This document shows, one piece after another, positions 6,591 to 13,482 of a DNA stretch of 17,238 nt. The notes under the pieces are model-generated. The model was not told the origin of the DNA. It made no database searches and saw only the letters and a list, made by a program, of their open reading frames with translations. Origin of the DNA: an uncultured Collinsella sp. (GTDB lineage: Bacteria; Actinomycetota; Coriobacteriia; Coriobacteriales; Coriobacteriaceae); the NCBI GenBank assembly GCA_902494295.1, contig CABUSL010000030.1:1-17238 (forward strand), in the 5' to 3' direction. A program made the position numbers and the translations under genes. The stretch's first letter is position 1. The number at the start of each line of letters is the position of its first letter.

Positions 6591-7346
6591 GTGGCGCGAG
6601 CCATCTTCCAAACTATTTATGACAACGTGAAGCAGTCGATTGACGACGGCACATACGCCTATCAGAGTTATCTGCCTTCGGAGACTGAGCTCACGCAGCT
6701 GTTTGACTGTTCGCGCATGACGGTCCGTCGCGCCATCTCGATGCTTGCGGCAGATGGTTACGTGCTCCCCCAGCAAGGCAAAGGCATGCGCGTCATTCGC
6801 AACATCAGTGACGAGAAGAGTCGTGGTGGCGGCGGACTCGAGACCTTTAAGGAAATCGCGGCCAGCCGAGGCTTTGAGCTCAAGACTGTCACCACCGTTT
6901 TTGAGCTCCTCGTCTGTAGCAAGGCACTCTCCGGGATTACCGGGTTTCCCGAAGGCTGCGAGCTCACACGCGCCAAACGCATCCGTTATGCAGACGGACA
7001 CGCCGTGTGCTCCGACGACTCCTATTACCTAAGCTCACAGGTACCGGGGCTGACACCCGAGATTGTCAACGACTCGATCTATCGTTACCTCGAAGAAGAC
7101 CTTGGCATTAAGATTGTCACGGGCAAACGCGATGTAACGATCGAGCATCCCACGCCCGAGGATACGCGCGTGCTCGATCTCGACGACTTTAACGCACTCG
7201 CCGTTATACGCGGACAGACCTACAACGCCGACGGTATCCTTATGGAATACACCGAGACCAAACAGGTTCCCGGGTTCTTTTTGCTCCATGAAACCGTGAC
7301 ACGCAACGGTACCGGTCGAACCGGCCACCAAAGCAGCATGAACTAA
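6591..7346 (+). CDS. GntR-family transcriptional regulator, HutC/TreR subfamily, 251 aa
   Basis: DNA-binding regulator with an N-terminal winged helix-turn-helix (about residues 2-70: LPSETELTQLF, then CSRMTVRRAISMLAADGYV, then wing QGKGMRV) and a C-terminal UTRA ligand-binding domain (about 95-236). The organisation resembles TreR and other HutC-type repressors of PTS sugar operons, whose effectors are often the phosphorylated sugar; a glucoside-6-phosphate would fit here. The GTG start at 6591 is preceded by AGGAG six bases upstream (6580-6584). It lies 65 bp after the dehydrogenase with a hairpin between, so probably in the same transcript, and is followed by a strong terminator. The TGTCTA-type palindromes at 5288, 5419 and 5436 are its likely operators, controlling both the PTS/GH4 and the dehydrogenase/regulator arms. 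Repression relieved by ligand is the simplest model. Confidence 0.93.
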   Translation: MARAIFQTIYDNVKQSIDDGTYAYQSYLPSETELTQLFDCSRMTVRRAISMLAADGYVLPQQGKGMRVIRNISDEKSRGGGGLETFKEIAASRGFELKTVTTVFELLVCSKALSGITGFPEGCELTRAKRIRYADGHAVCSDDSYYLSSQVPGLTPEIVNDSIYRYLEEDLGIKIVTGKRDVTIEHPTPEDTRVLDLDDFNALAVIRGQTYNADGILMEYTETKQVPGFFLLHETVTRNGTGRTGHQSSMN

Positions 7347-7355
7347 CCATTTATT

Positions 7356-7427
7356 AGTTGCGGTGGGATAGTTCCTAGAATTGCCAGCTTAAGGGCAAAA
7401 CAGGAACTATTCCACCGCAACTTTTTT
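7356..7427 (+). terminator. strong intrinsic terminator after the GntR gene, 21-bp stem
   Basis: The arm at 7356-7376 (AGTTGCGGTGG...) pairs over 21 positions with 7402-7422, with a single G-U wobble, and is followed by six T at 7422-7427. The 25-base loop contains its own small stem, TTGCC (7381-7385) with GGCAA (7394-7398). The stem is unusually long for a terminator. Confidence 0.85.
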
Positions 7428-7458
7428 GGCCGGTGGGGCAGTACCTGTCCCACCGGCC
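7428..7458. repeat. second hairpin with GGGACAGGTAC apex
   Basis: GGCCGGTGGGGCA at 7428-7440 pairs over 13 positions (one G-U) with TGTCCCACCGGCC at 7446-7458, with a five-base loop. It begins directly after the T-run of the preceding terminator. In the minus direction, for the iron-sulfur gene, it is followed by A's and not U's, so it is not a classical terminator for that gene. Its apex on the minus strand reads GGGACAGGTAC, nearly the same as the apex of the murT-gatD terminator. Confidence 0.65.
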
Positions 7459-7477
7459 ATCATTTACGCTCTTTTAG

Positions 7478-8731
7478 CTAGTCCGCAAGCTTCTCCACCT
7501 GATCGAGCATCTTGTCGAGCTTGGCCTTTGCCTCGGCCTTGACCTTCTCAGCTTCTTCGTGAGCCTTCGCCTTCTGGGCGGCCTTTTCCTCGGCTTCGGG
7601 ATCGACGACGACCAGATTGGACGCGTCGTGCTCAACAAGCTTGAGCGCATGCTCGGGACAAACCTTGACACAGGCGCCGCAGCCTAAACAATACGTGGAC
7701 TCCAACGCAAAGCGGCCGCTTCCCACCAGATCACAGGCGAACGTGGGGCACACGTTGACGCACTCGCCGCACGACGTGCACTTGTCAAAATCGCACTCCG
7801 GCGTGCTCACCTGCATGTTCTGGGCAAGCTCGGGGTGGTTTTGCAACGTCGAGAGCACCAGTTGGCGCCCGTGCGTAAGCGAACGACGACGCCTGGTCGT
7901 CGTGGTGCCGCACATGGTGTTGAGCGTGCGCTCCAGCTGGGTAATCTGATGGCGATGGGCCTTGAGCTTTTGCGTCACCGAGGCCAGCGCCGCCGTCGCC
8001 GGGTTGAGCTTGGTCACCGTCAGGCCCGTGGTGCGGGCAATCTTTTCCATGTACTCCTTGCGCTCGTACTCGCGGCGCTTATGGCATTTGAGGCTCTTAG
8101 GGTCGACCTCCAGGCCCATACCCGTGCCAGACCACTCTTCGGCCTTCGCAATCGCCTCGCCCAGAATGTCCTCACCGCCGGTGTTGCGGCATTTATCGCA
8201 CACGCCCAACGGCAGGTACACACTCACGTTGGGATAGTCGGCCAGTACCGAGAACCAGGTCTCGGCCGTAATATCGCCCACGCAGGCAACGACGACCTCG
8301 TTCTCACGCGGCATGCGCTTGAGGGCGCGCGTGCAGGTGACGTAGGCGGTCTCGTGGCTCGTAGCAGCAGAGACGATATCGTCATACAGGTTTTTGGGCG
8401 CCAAGCGCGGCGAGATGATCGCCTCGGTCGGGCAGGCAGCGGCGCACAGACCGCACTTGCGGCAGGAGTCGAGGATCTCGATGGCGTCTTCCTCGACCTC
8501 GATAGCGTTGACCGGGCACACGTCCATGCACGCGGTGCAGCCGCTCTTTTCGTTTTTGCAGGTCAGGCACGGAATGGTGTTGCCGCGCGGACGCTCCTTG
8601 TAGTCAGCAGGATTCCACTGCGGCGCCGACGGATCGAGTGCATCGGTCACGCCGCCAAGCGGGTTTTTAAGAAAGTCGAAACCCTTGCTGATCTCGATAA
8701 TGTCATCAAACAGATCGTGTTCCTGCGCCAT
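7478..8731 (-). CDS. 4Fe-4S multicluster ferredoxin-type protein with coiled tail, 417 aa
   Basis: Cytoplasmic iron-sulfur protein with two pairs of 4Fe-4S motifs. The N-terminal pair is C55-C58-(C65)-C68-C72 and C90-C93-C96-C100, each ending in CP; the C-terminal pair is C318-C321-C324-C328 and C348-C351-C354-C358. The middle (about 128-215) holds C133, C150 and C178-x2-C181; its run VACVGDITAE...LPLGVCDKC is reminiscent of the MvhD/FlpD electron-transfer fold, but only weakly. Residues 377-417 are Ala/Lys/Glu-rich and likely a coiled helix. No flavin, hydrogenase or membrane segment is seen. An electron-transfer role is safe; the partners are unknown, since the neighbouring genes are alcohol dehydrogenases and a pseudogene. 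GGGAGGGG precedes the ATG at 8731. Confidence 0.85.
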   Translation of the reverse strand: MAQEHDLFDDIIEISKGFDFLKNPLGGVTDALDPSAPQWNPADYKERPRGNTIPCLTCKNEKSGCTACMDVCPVNAIEVEEDAIEILDSCRKCGLCAAACPTEAIISPRLAPKNLYDDIVSAATSHETAYVTCTRALKRMPRENEVVVACVGDITAETWFSVLADYPNVSVYLPLGVCDKCRNTGGEDILGEAIAKAEEWSGTGMGLEVDPKSLKCHKRREYERKEYMEKIARTTGLTVTKLNPATAALASVTQKLKAHRHQITQLERTLNTMCGTTTTRRRRSLTHGRQLVLSTLQNHPELAQNMQVSTPECDFDKCTSCGECVNVCPTFACDLVGSGRFALESTYCLGCGACVKVCPEHALKLVEHDASNLVVVDPEAEEKAAQKAKAHEEAEKVKAEAKAKLDKMLDQVEKLAD

Positions 8732-8771
8732 GCGCGGCCCCTCCCTGAGCAGTGCAAATAAGCAAGAGATA

Positions 8772-8777
8772 ATGATA
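8772..8777 (-). promoter_or_regulatory. weak candidate -10 of the iron-sulfur gene
   Basis: On the complement TATCAT lies about 40 bases upstream of the ATG. TTGCCC is a possible -35, but at a long 19-bp spacing, so this is tentative. Confidence 0.25.
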
Positions 8778-8882
8778 CGCTATCGGCCCACGCCTCGGGC
8801 AAATTACACGCGGAGCATCTTTGCGGCAAATAGCCCATGGCCTATCGCCGCCTCGATTGCACAAGGTCAATCAAGTGCCAAG

Positions 8883-9389
8883 CTATGCCTCGCACATGAG
8901 CTGCACGAGTTTTTGTTTGGTCACCTTGGCCTGCTCGTTGGCCATATTGCGCTCGTTTCTAAAGACCGCATTTGCAACACCCTGCAAATCGGCATCGGAA
9001 ATCTCGCTGCACGGACCGTCCATCGAAGCCGCCGTGGGGCATACGCACAACGGCTACTCGGCATAAAACGCAACGGCCTTTGCGATATCGAGCATCTTGC
9101 CGCCGCCAATGCCCGCCACCATGTCGCAATACTCGGCCCGGGCTTCCTTGGCCATTTCGACAACGGCATCTTCCGTACACGGACCGTCATAAATCTTAAA
9201 GAATGGCTCACTCAGATCGTCGTCCAGAAATCCATCGACGATCTGCCTGCACAGCCGATCCTCGGTGCCTTGGTCAAACAAGACATAGGCAGCGCAGCCC
9301 AACCATGACAAATACCTGCCTTGACGCGACAGTTCGCCCGGCCCCTGAACATACCGGCCGGGACCGCCGTAAACCATAGGAAGCGCCAT
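8883..9389 (-). pseudogene. glycerol dehydrogenase remnant (nonsense codon plus internal in-frame deletion)
   Basis: The first 111 codons read as the N-terminal domain of a glycerol dehydrogenase (YGGPGRYVQGPGEL, then GIGGGKMLDIAKAVAFYAE, matching GVGGGKILDTAKAVAYYLE of the intact neighbour), then stop at TAG (9054-9056). The same frame continues with CPTAASMDGPCSE, equivalent to CPTIASTDAPCSA in the neighbour, and jumps straight to a C-terminal segment ISDADLQGVANAV...KVTKQKLV ending at TAG 8883-8885. About 190 residues (neighbour positions roughly 126-316), which hold the metal ligands D171, H254 and H271, are missing, so no active enzyme is possible. The copy is clearly diverged from the intact gene, so it is an old paralogue. 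The ATG at 9389 has only a weak ribosome site. Confidence 0.85.
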
Positions 9390-9420
9390 ACGAGAATCCG
9401 CCCTTCATCAAACAACGATT

Positions 9421-9449
9421 GGTGCAAAGTAACCTTGCCCCTTTGCACC
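9421..9449. repeat. 9-bp inverted repeat upstream of the gldA remnant
   Basis: GGTGCAAAG at 9421-9429 is complementary to CTTTGCACC at 9441-9449 with an 11-base loop. It sits between the terminator of intact gldA and the remnant start at 9389. It could be a leftover operator or leader hairpin of the dead gene. Confidence 0.5.
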
Positions 9450-9450
9450 A

Positions 9451-9490
9451 TAGCAAAAAGGGGCAAAGCCATCTGTTGGCTTTGCCCCTT
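9451..9490 (-). terminator. intrinsic terminator of gldA
   Basis: AAGGGGCAAAGCC (9458-9470) and GGCTTTGCCCCTT (9478-9490) form a perfect 13-bp stem with a seven-base loop. On the minus strand the stem runs into CCCCTTTTTGC, giving a U-tract, 12 bases after the gldA stop. Confidence 0.85.
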
Positions 9491-9502
9491 CCTTAGCTTG
9501 AT

Positions 9503-10603
9503 TTACTCATCCATGAGATAGTAGTGGCCCAGAGCGTCGGCACCCAGGATGGCGTTTGCGACCATCTCGGGCGTCACCTCAAACGGCATGTTGCACATGG
9601 TGTCATCGGGCGCGCAGGCGGCCTCGGCAACAATCATGGCTTGCTCGCGCGTAAGCTCGGCAACGCCAAGTTCCTTCATCGTGACCGGCAGGCCAAGCTC
9701 AATGCAGAAGCCCAAGACTTCCTCGAGCTTCTCGGTCGGGGCATCCTCAAGTACCAGCTGGACGATAGTGCCAAAGGCGACCTTCTCGCCGTGATACATG
9801 CCGTGGCACTCGGGCAGCATCGTCAGGCCATTGTGGATGGCATGAGCAGCAGCAAGGCCCGAGCTCTCAAAGCCAATGCCCGAAAGCAGCGTATTGGCCT
9901 CGATGATATGCTCGACGGCAGGCGTGAGCGCACCCTTCTCCAGCGCAACCTTGGCCTTGACGCCATCGGCCATAAGCGTCTCGTAGCAGAGCTTGGCGAG
10001 CGCCAGGCCGGCCATGCCGCCCTTGCCGCCGGCACAAGTGCCACCGTCGGCATCGTGCGTCGCCTGGGCCTCGAAGTAGGTTGCGAGCGCATCGCCCATA
10101 CCGGAAACCGTCAGGCGCACCGGGCTCGCCGCGATAACCGTCGTATCCATCAGGACAATGTTGGGGTTTGCCTTAAGGAAGAGATATTTATCGAACTGGC
10201 CGTCATCGGTATAAAGCACCGAAAGCGCCGAACACGGGGCATCGGTCGAAGCAATGGTGGGGCAAATGATAACCGGGGACTCTAGGTAGTAGGCGACGGC
10301 CTTGGCGGTGTCGAGGATCTTGCCGCCACCGACGCCGACGACGATATCGCAACCGTCGTCGCGAGCGAGCGCAACCAGGCGATCGACCTCGCCCTTGGAG
10401 CACTCGCCGTTAAAGTCCTCAAACAGCAGCTCGGCCTTAGCCTCGGCAAAGCCGCCCTCGATCTTGGCACCGACGCGCTTCTTGCCCGAAGGTGTCACGA
10501 TGACGAGGGCCTTAGCGCCGAGCGGCTCGACATAGGAGCCGAGCTTGGCGAGCTCGTCCGGACCCTGGATGTACTTGCTGGGGCTATTGAAAATTGCAGC
10601 CAT
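9503..10603 (-). CDS. gldA: glycerol dehydrogenase, 366 aa
   Basis: NAD+-dependent, metal-dependent dehydrogenase interconverting glycerol and dihydroxyacetone, of the iron/zinc alcohol dehydrogenase superfamily (GldA type). The nucleotide site GVGGGKILDTAKA is at residues 90-102, the substrate-site motif PTIASTDAPCS at 115-125, and the metal ligands appear as D171 (SGMGDALATYFEA), H254 (AAAHAIHNG) and H271 (MYHGEKVAFG), the expected positions for the family. Length is standard. The ATG at 10603 has a modest purine-rich ribosome site (GAGAATGGGAT). It has its own terminator downstream and is separated from the upstream alcohol dehydrogenase by that gene's terminator, so it is probably monocistronic. 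A diverged, broken paralogue follows it on the same strand. It likely serves glycerol use or redox balance in fermentation. Confidence 0.95.
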   Translation of the reverse strand: MAAIFNSPSKYIQGPDELAKLGSYVEPLGAKALVIVTPSGKKRVGAKIEGGFAEAKAELLFEDFNGECSKGEVDRLVALARDDGCDIVVGVGGGKILDTAKAVAYYLESPVIICPTIASTDAPCSALSVLYTDDGQFDKYLFLKANPNIVLMDTTVIAASPVRLTVSGMGDALATYFEAQATHDADGGTCAGGKGGMAGLALAKLCYETLMADGVKAKVALEKGALTPAVEHIIEANTLLSGIGFESSGLAAAHAIHNGLTMLPECHGMYHGEKVAFGTIVQLVLEDAPTEKLEEVLGFCIELGLPVTMKELGVAELTREQAMIVAEAACAPDDTMCNMPFEVTPEMVANAILGADALGHYYLMDE

Positions 10604-10620
10604 AACTATCCCATTCTCTA

Positions 10621-10660
10621 AAAAAGAAAGGGGCTCCGTACAGATACGTGCGGAGCCCCT
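10621..10660 (-). terminator. intrinsic terminator of the iron alcohol dehydrogenase
   Basis: AGGGGCTCCG (10629-10638) pairs with CGGAGCCCCT (10651-10660), and the stem can extend inward by three pairs. On the minus strand it is followed by TTTCTTTTTT. It lies 21 bases after the stop of the alcohol dehydrogenase. Confidence 0.87.
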
Positions 10661-10681
10661 CGTTACGATAACAAGAGTCGA

Positions 10682-11905
10682 TTAGAAATCGATGTCGGTG
10701 TCGTAGTAGCAGGCCTTGAGGATCTTCTCGAAGTCGGCAGCCTTGGTCTCACGCGGGTTCTCGGGCGTGCAGGCGTCCTGCTCGGCGTTCGCGGCGATCT
10801 CGGGCAGCTTGGCGAGGAACTCCTCCTCGGAAACCATCTGCGGGTTCTCGGCGTCGACCTTCACGCCACCATTCGCGTAATCCTTGATGGACTGCGGAAT
10901 GTTGAGCTGGTCGTTGAGGTCGCGGATCTTCTGGACGAGCGCAGCGATGAGCTCCTCGTTGGTCTCGCCGGGAAGGTGCAGGATCTCCTTGGCCACGTAA
11001 GCGTAACGCTCGGCAGCACGGGGATCCTTGGAGTTCCACTGGATGACCTTGCCCAGGTACATGGCGTTAGCGGCACCGTGGATGATGTGGCCGTTCTCGA
11101 AGGCAGCACCGGTCTTGTGAGCCATGGAGTGAACGATGCCGAGCAGGCCCGAGGAGAAGGCGATACCGGCGATGCACTGAGCCTCGTGCATGTGCTGACG
11201 AGCCTCATGGTCGCCAGCATAGGACTTGGGCAGCCACTCGACGATCTCGCGGATGCCGTGCAGAGCGTTGGCGTCGGTGAACATAGAGGCGCAGGTGGAA
11301 ACGTAGGCCTCCATGCAGTGGGTCAGAGCATCCATGCCGGTGTGAGCGCACAGCTTGGCGGGCATGGTGTAGGTGAGCTCGGGGTCGACGATGGCGACAT
11401 CAGGGGTGATGTTGAAGTCGGCCAGCGGGTACTTGATGCCCTTGGCGTAGTCGGTGATGACGGAGAAGGCAGTGACCTCGGTAGCGGTACCGGAGGTAGA
11501 GGAGATGGCGCAGAAATGAGCCTTCTGACGCAGCTCAGGGAAGCTGAACGGCTGGATGATGTTGTCGAAGGACTCCTCGGGATACTCGTAGAAGACCCAC
11601 ATGGCCTTAGCGGCATCGATGGGCGAGCCGCCACCGATGGCGATAATCCAGTCGGGCTCGAACTCGCGCATGGCCTCAGCGCCCTTCATGACCGTCTCGA
11701 TGGACGGGTCGGACTCGACGCCCTCGAACAGCTTGACCTCCATGCCGGCCTCTTTGAGGTCGGCCTCAACGTCCTGCAGGAACCCGCCGCGGCGCATAGA
11801 GCTGCCGCCAGAAACGATGATGGCCTTCTTACCCTTGAGGTTCTTCACCTCGTGGCGAGCGCCCTCACCAAAGTACAGATCGCGAGGATTGGTAAAACGT
11901 CCCAT
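10682..11905 (-). CDS. iron-containing (group III) alcohol dehydrogenase, 407 aa
   Basis: NAD(P)H-dependent alcohol dehydrogenase of the FucO/AdhA/butanol dehydrogenase family, probably reducing acetaldehyde or a longer aldehyde during fermentation. The nucleotide loop IGGGSPIDAAKA lies at residues 90-101 and the SSTSGTATEVT segment at 135-145. Metal ligands are D192 and H196 (TGMDALTHCMEAY), H259 (VHSMAH) and H276 (IIHGAANAM), with H263 as the neighbouring active-site histidine. The ATG at 11905 is chosen because AGGAGG lies nine bases upstream and MGRFTNPRDLYFGEG is the usual family start; an in-frame extension to 11956 is not needed. Length is slightly over the usual 380-390 aa. It has a terminator downstream and a long leader with a 9-bp hairpin. 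Substrate and cofactor cannot be fixed from sequence. Confidence 0.93.
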   Translation of the reverse strand: MGRFTNPRDLYFGEGARHEVKNLKGKKAIIVSGGSSMRRGGFLQDVEADLKEAGMEVKLFEGVESDPSIETVMKGAEAMREFEPDWIIAIGGGSPIDAAKAMWVFYEYPEESFDNIIQPFSFPELRQKAHFCAISSTSGTATEVTAFSVITDYAKGIKYPLADFNITPDVAIVDPELTYTMPAKLCAHTGMDALTHCMEAYVSTCASMFTDANALHGIREIVEWLPKSYAGDHEARQHMHEAQCIAGIAFSSGLLGIVHSMAHKTGAAFENGHIIHGAANAMYLGKVIQWNSKDPRAAERYAYVAKEILHLPGETNEELIAALVQKIRDLNDQLNIPQSIKDYANGGVKVDAENPQMVSEEEFLAKLPEIAANAEQDACTPENPRETKAADFEKILKACYYDTDIDF

Positions 11906-11945
11906 ACTGTGCCTCCTAAACAAGCCCCTCTTAGACTTGCGTATA

Positions 11946-11972
11946 TAACGGAGCACCCAATTGGCTCCGTTA
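11946..11972. repeat. 9-bp inverted repeat in the leader of the alcohol dehydrogenase
   Basis: TAACGGAGC (11946-11954) is complementary to GCTCCGTTA (11964-11972) with a nine-base loop, about 40-65 bases upstream of the alcohol dehydrogenase start. It could be an operator or a leader RNA hairpin. It does not match the Rex operator pattern TTGTTAA-N4-TTAACAA. Confidence 0.5.
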
Positions 11973-12405
11973 GGACCGGTTTGCGCGTTGCCGGCGATGA
12001 CAATGCGCGATGTCTAAACGTCTCAACGCTCAGACAAACACTATTTTACCGTTCTGGTTGGTCAGTTATTCACCTAAAGCCGCCAATGATGAAACGTTTT
12101 TTCTATCCCTGAAGACCCTTGTGCGGCATTCATACTCCCAAGCTGGGCAAACGTTTTATCAAGGTTGACCACATATCCCGGACAGGACGGTGCCCCTCCA
12201 AAATATGCACCGTTCGCCGCCAAAAATCGACCGTTTGCGGCACCGTAATACCACTCGGTCGTCCAAGGTGCCGACATTTGTGCGACATCCGTCTTCGTGG
12301 TGCAAAGGTGCAAGTCCAAGTGCGGCACCCCCGGTGTGCCACATGCGGGTAAACTAGAACCTTATATAGAAACATTTGAACCCTAACCGCAGCAAAGGAG
12401 GCCCC
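11973..12405. other. gene-free intergenic region with short repeats
   Basis: Together with the preceding leader this is a 500-bp stretch between two divergent genes. It holds a degenerate tandem pair, CCAAAATATGCACCGTTCGC (12198-12217) and CCAAAAATCGACCGTTTGCG (12220-12239); a CGGTGC/GCACCG inverted repeat (12188-12193, 12207-12212); and GGTGCCG...CGGCACC (12267-12273, 12323-12329). A minus-strand ORF at 12074-12328 (GTG start, 84 codons) crosses the repeats but has no ribosome site and no recognisable domain. TATATA at 12364-12369 could be a -10 for the gene at 12406, though no good -35 accompanies it. I see no RNA family that I recognise. Confidence 0.45.
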
Positions 12406-13482
12406 ATGGCATTCGATCCCATTCAAGAGGATTGCCATCGCCTCGTTCTTGAGGCCTTGCGCCGCGACAATATCCCGCTCACCGACGCTGCCGCCGTAGA
12501 GCGTCTGATGGAACAATTCACCCGCAACCCCGCACCGCTCATCGTGCACGACCGCGACCGCGCCGGGCATCTGATTGCCAAGGTGGTCGAGGCTGTCGAC
12601 TACCGCATTCCCTTTATCCCCGACGATACCCAGGCAGAGCAAGAAGAAGCCGCAGCCGAGAACATGCTCCGCGAGGCAGCCGCACTCGACCCGGCCAACT
12701 GGGATGCCCAGCGCATGCTGACGGCGCTCACCGCCGAATCCAACGAGGAATACGTGCAGTATCTGGTGTCCAAGTGCGACGAGGTGGAGCATGACCTGGC
12801 GCTCAAAATCGCCTCGGCGCAGGACCCCTACGAGCGCGAGGCCGCTGGCGACCTTATGCGCCGCCCCTATCTGCGCTGGCTTGCCGCCCTTGCGTCACGC
12901 GCGCTCATTAGCGGCCGCTATCGCATGTCGCTCGAAGCCGCAAACCGCAGCCTCGACTTTGCGCCCAACGACCCCGCTGGTGTCCGCCACACCGCGATGC
13001 TCGCCATGGCAAAGCTCGAATACCCCGCCGAGGAGCTCAAGCGCTTTCGCTCTGCCCACTCCGTCCCCTATCTCGCCAACACGCCGCTGCGCCGTCGTCC
13101 CAAGGATGCGGAGCGCGACTTGGACCCGTGGACGCTCATCGCACTGATGAGCGCAGCCTGGCGCGAGCTGGACTACGAGGGCGCCGAGCAATACTTGCGC
13201 ATCCTTGCGCGCTCGTGTCCACACGCAGCCGAGGCGCTCTACTTCCAAACCGAGTTTCCCGATGGCGTCTATGCCCGCGTCAACGTGGGTGCGGGCTCCA
13301 CCGACGAGCTTGTCCTCGCGCTGTCCGAGGCGACGCCGGTACTGCAGGAGGGCCTGGGCGCCCCCGACAACGCCAGCTTTGCCGCCTGGGTCGCCACCAA
13401 CGATATCGTGCGTTCCCAGATCGACGAGCGCATCCTGCGGGCGGCCGAGCAGGGCCTGCCGTTTAAGGGAGGAGACCTCTAG
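12406..13482 (+). CDS. unknown helical-repeat (TPR-like) protein A, 358 aa
   Basis: I do not recognise a named family. The chain is predicted all-helical, soluble and acidic, with TPR-like helical pairs. The clearest is about 154-205, where YLRWLAALASRALISGRYRM leads into SLDFAPNDPAGVRHTAMLAM, a pattern like the 'LxxAPNDxxGxRxxxL' helices of TPR proteins. A second block runs from 240 to 290 (PWTLIALMSAAWRELDYEGA). The C-terminus has a helix at 319-347. No catalytic motif, signal peptide or membrane segment is seen. It is a full-length paralogue of the next gene, sharing LTDAA near the N-terminus and the same order of landmarks. AAAGGAGG precedes the ATG at 12406. The stop overlaps the next start by one base (TAGTG), indicating translational coupling. 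Placement ahead of murT-gatD hints at a cell-envelope or division link. Confidence 0.8.
   Translation: MAFDPIQEDCHRLVLEALRRDNIPLTDAAAVERLMEQFTRNPAPLIVHDRDRAGHLIAKVVEAVDYRIPFIPDDTQAEQEEAAAENMLREAAALDPANWDAQRMLTALTAESNEEYVQYLVSKCDEVEHDLALKIASAQDPYEREAAGDLMRRPYLRWLAALASRALISGRYRMSLEAANRSLDFAPNDPAGVRHTAMLAMAKLEYPAEELKRFRSAHSVPYLANTPLRRRPKDAERDLDPWTLIALMSAAWRELDYEGAEQYLRILARSCPHAAEALYFQTEFPDGVYARVNVGAGSTDELVLALSEATPVLQEGLGAPDNASFAAWVATNDIVRSQIDERILRAAEQGLPFKGGDL

Noticed and set aside
11946..11972. Rex operator upstream of the alcohol dehydrogenase
   Set aside because: The palindrome TAACGGAGC/GCTCCGTTA does not fit TTGTGAA/TTGTTAA-type Rex sites.
10976..12112. 378-codon plus-strand frame opposite the iron alcohol dehydrogenase
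   Set aside because: Antisense Gly/Val/Asp/Leu-rich shadow; it also runs through the leader and a hairpin.
12074..12328. 84-codon minus-strand frame in the intergenic region as a gene
   Set aside because: GTG start without a ribosome site, no domain, and it lies on short repeats; kept only as a note in the intergenic entry and finding.
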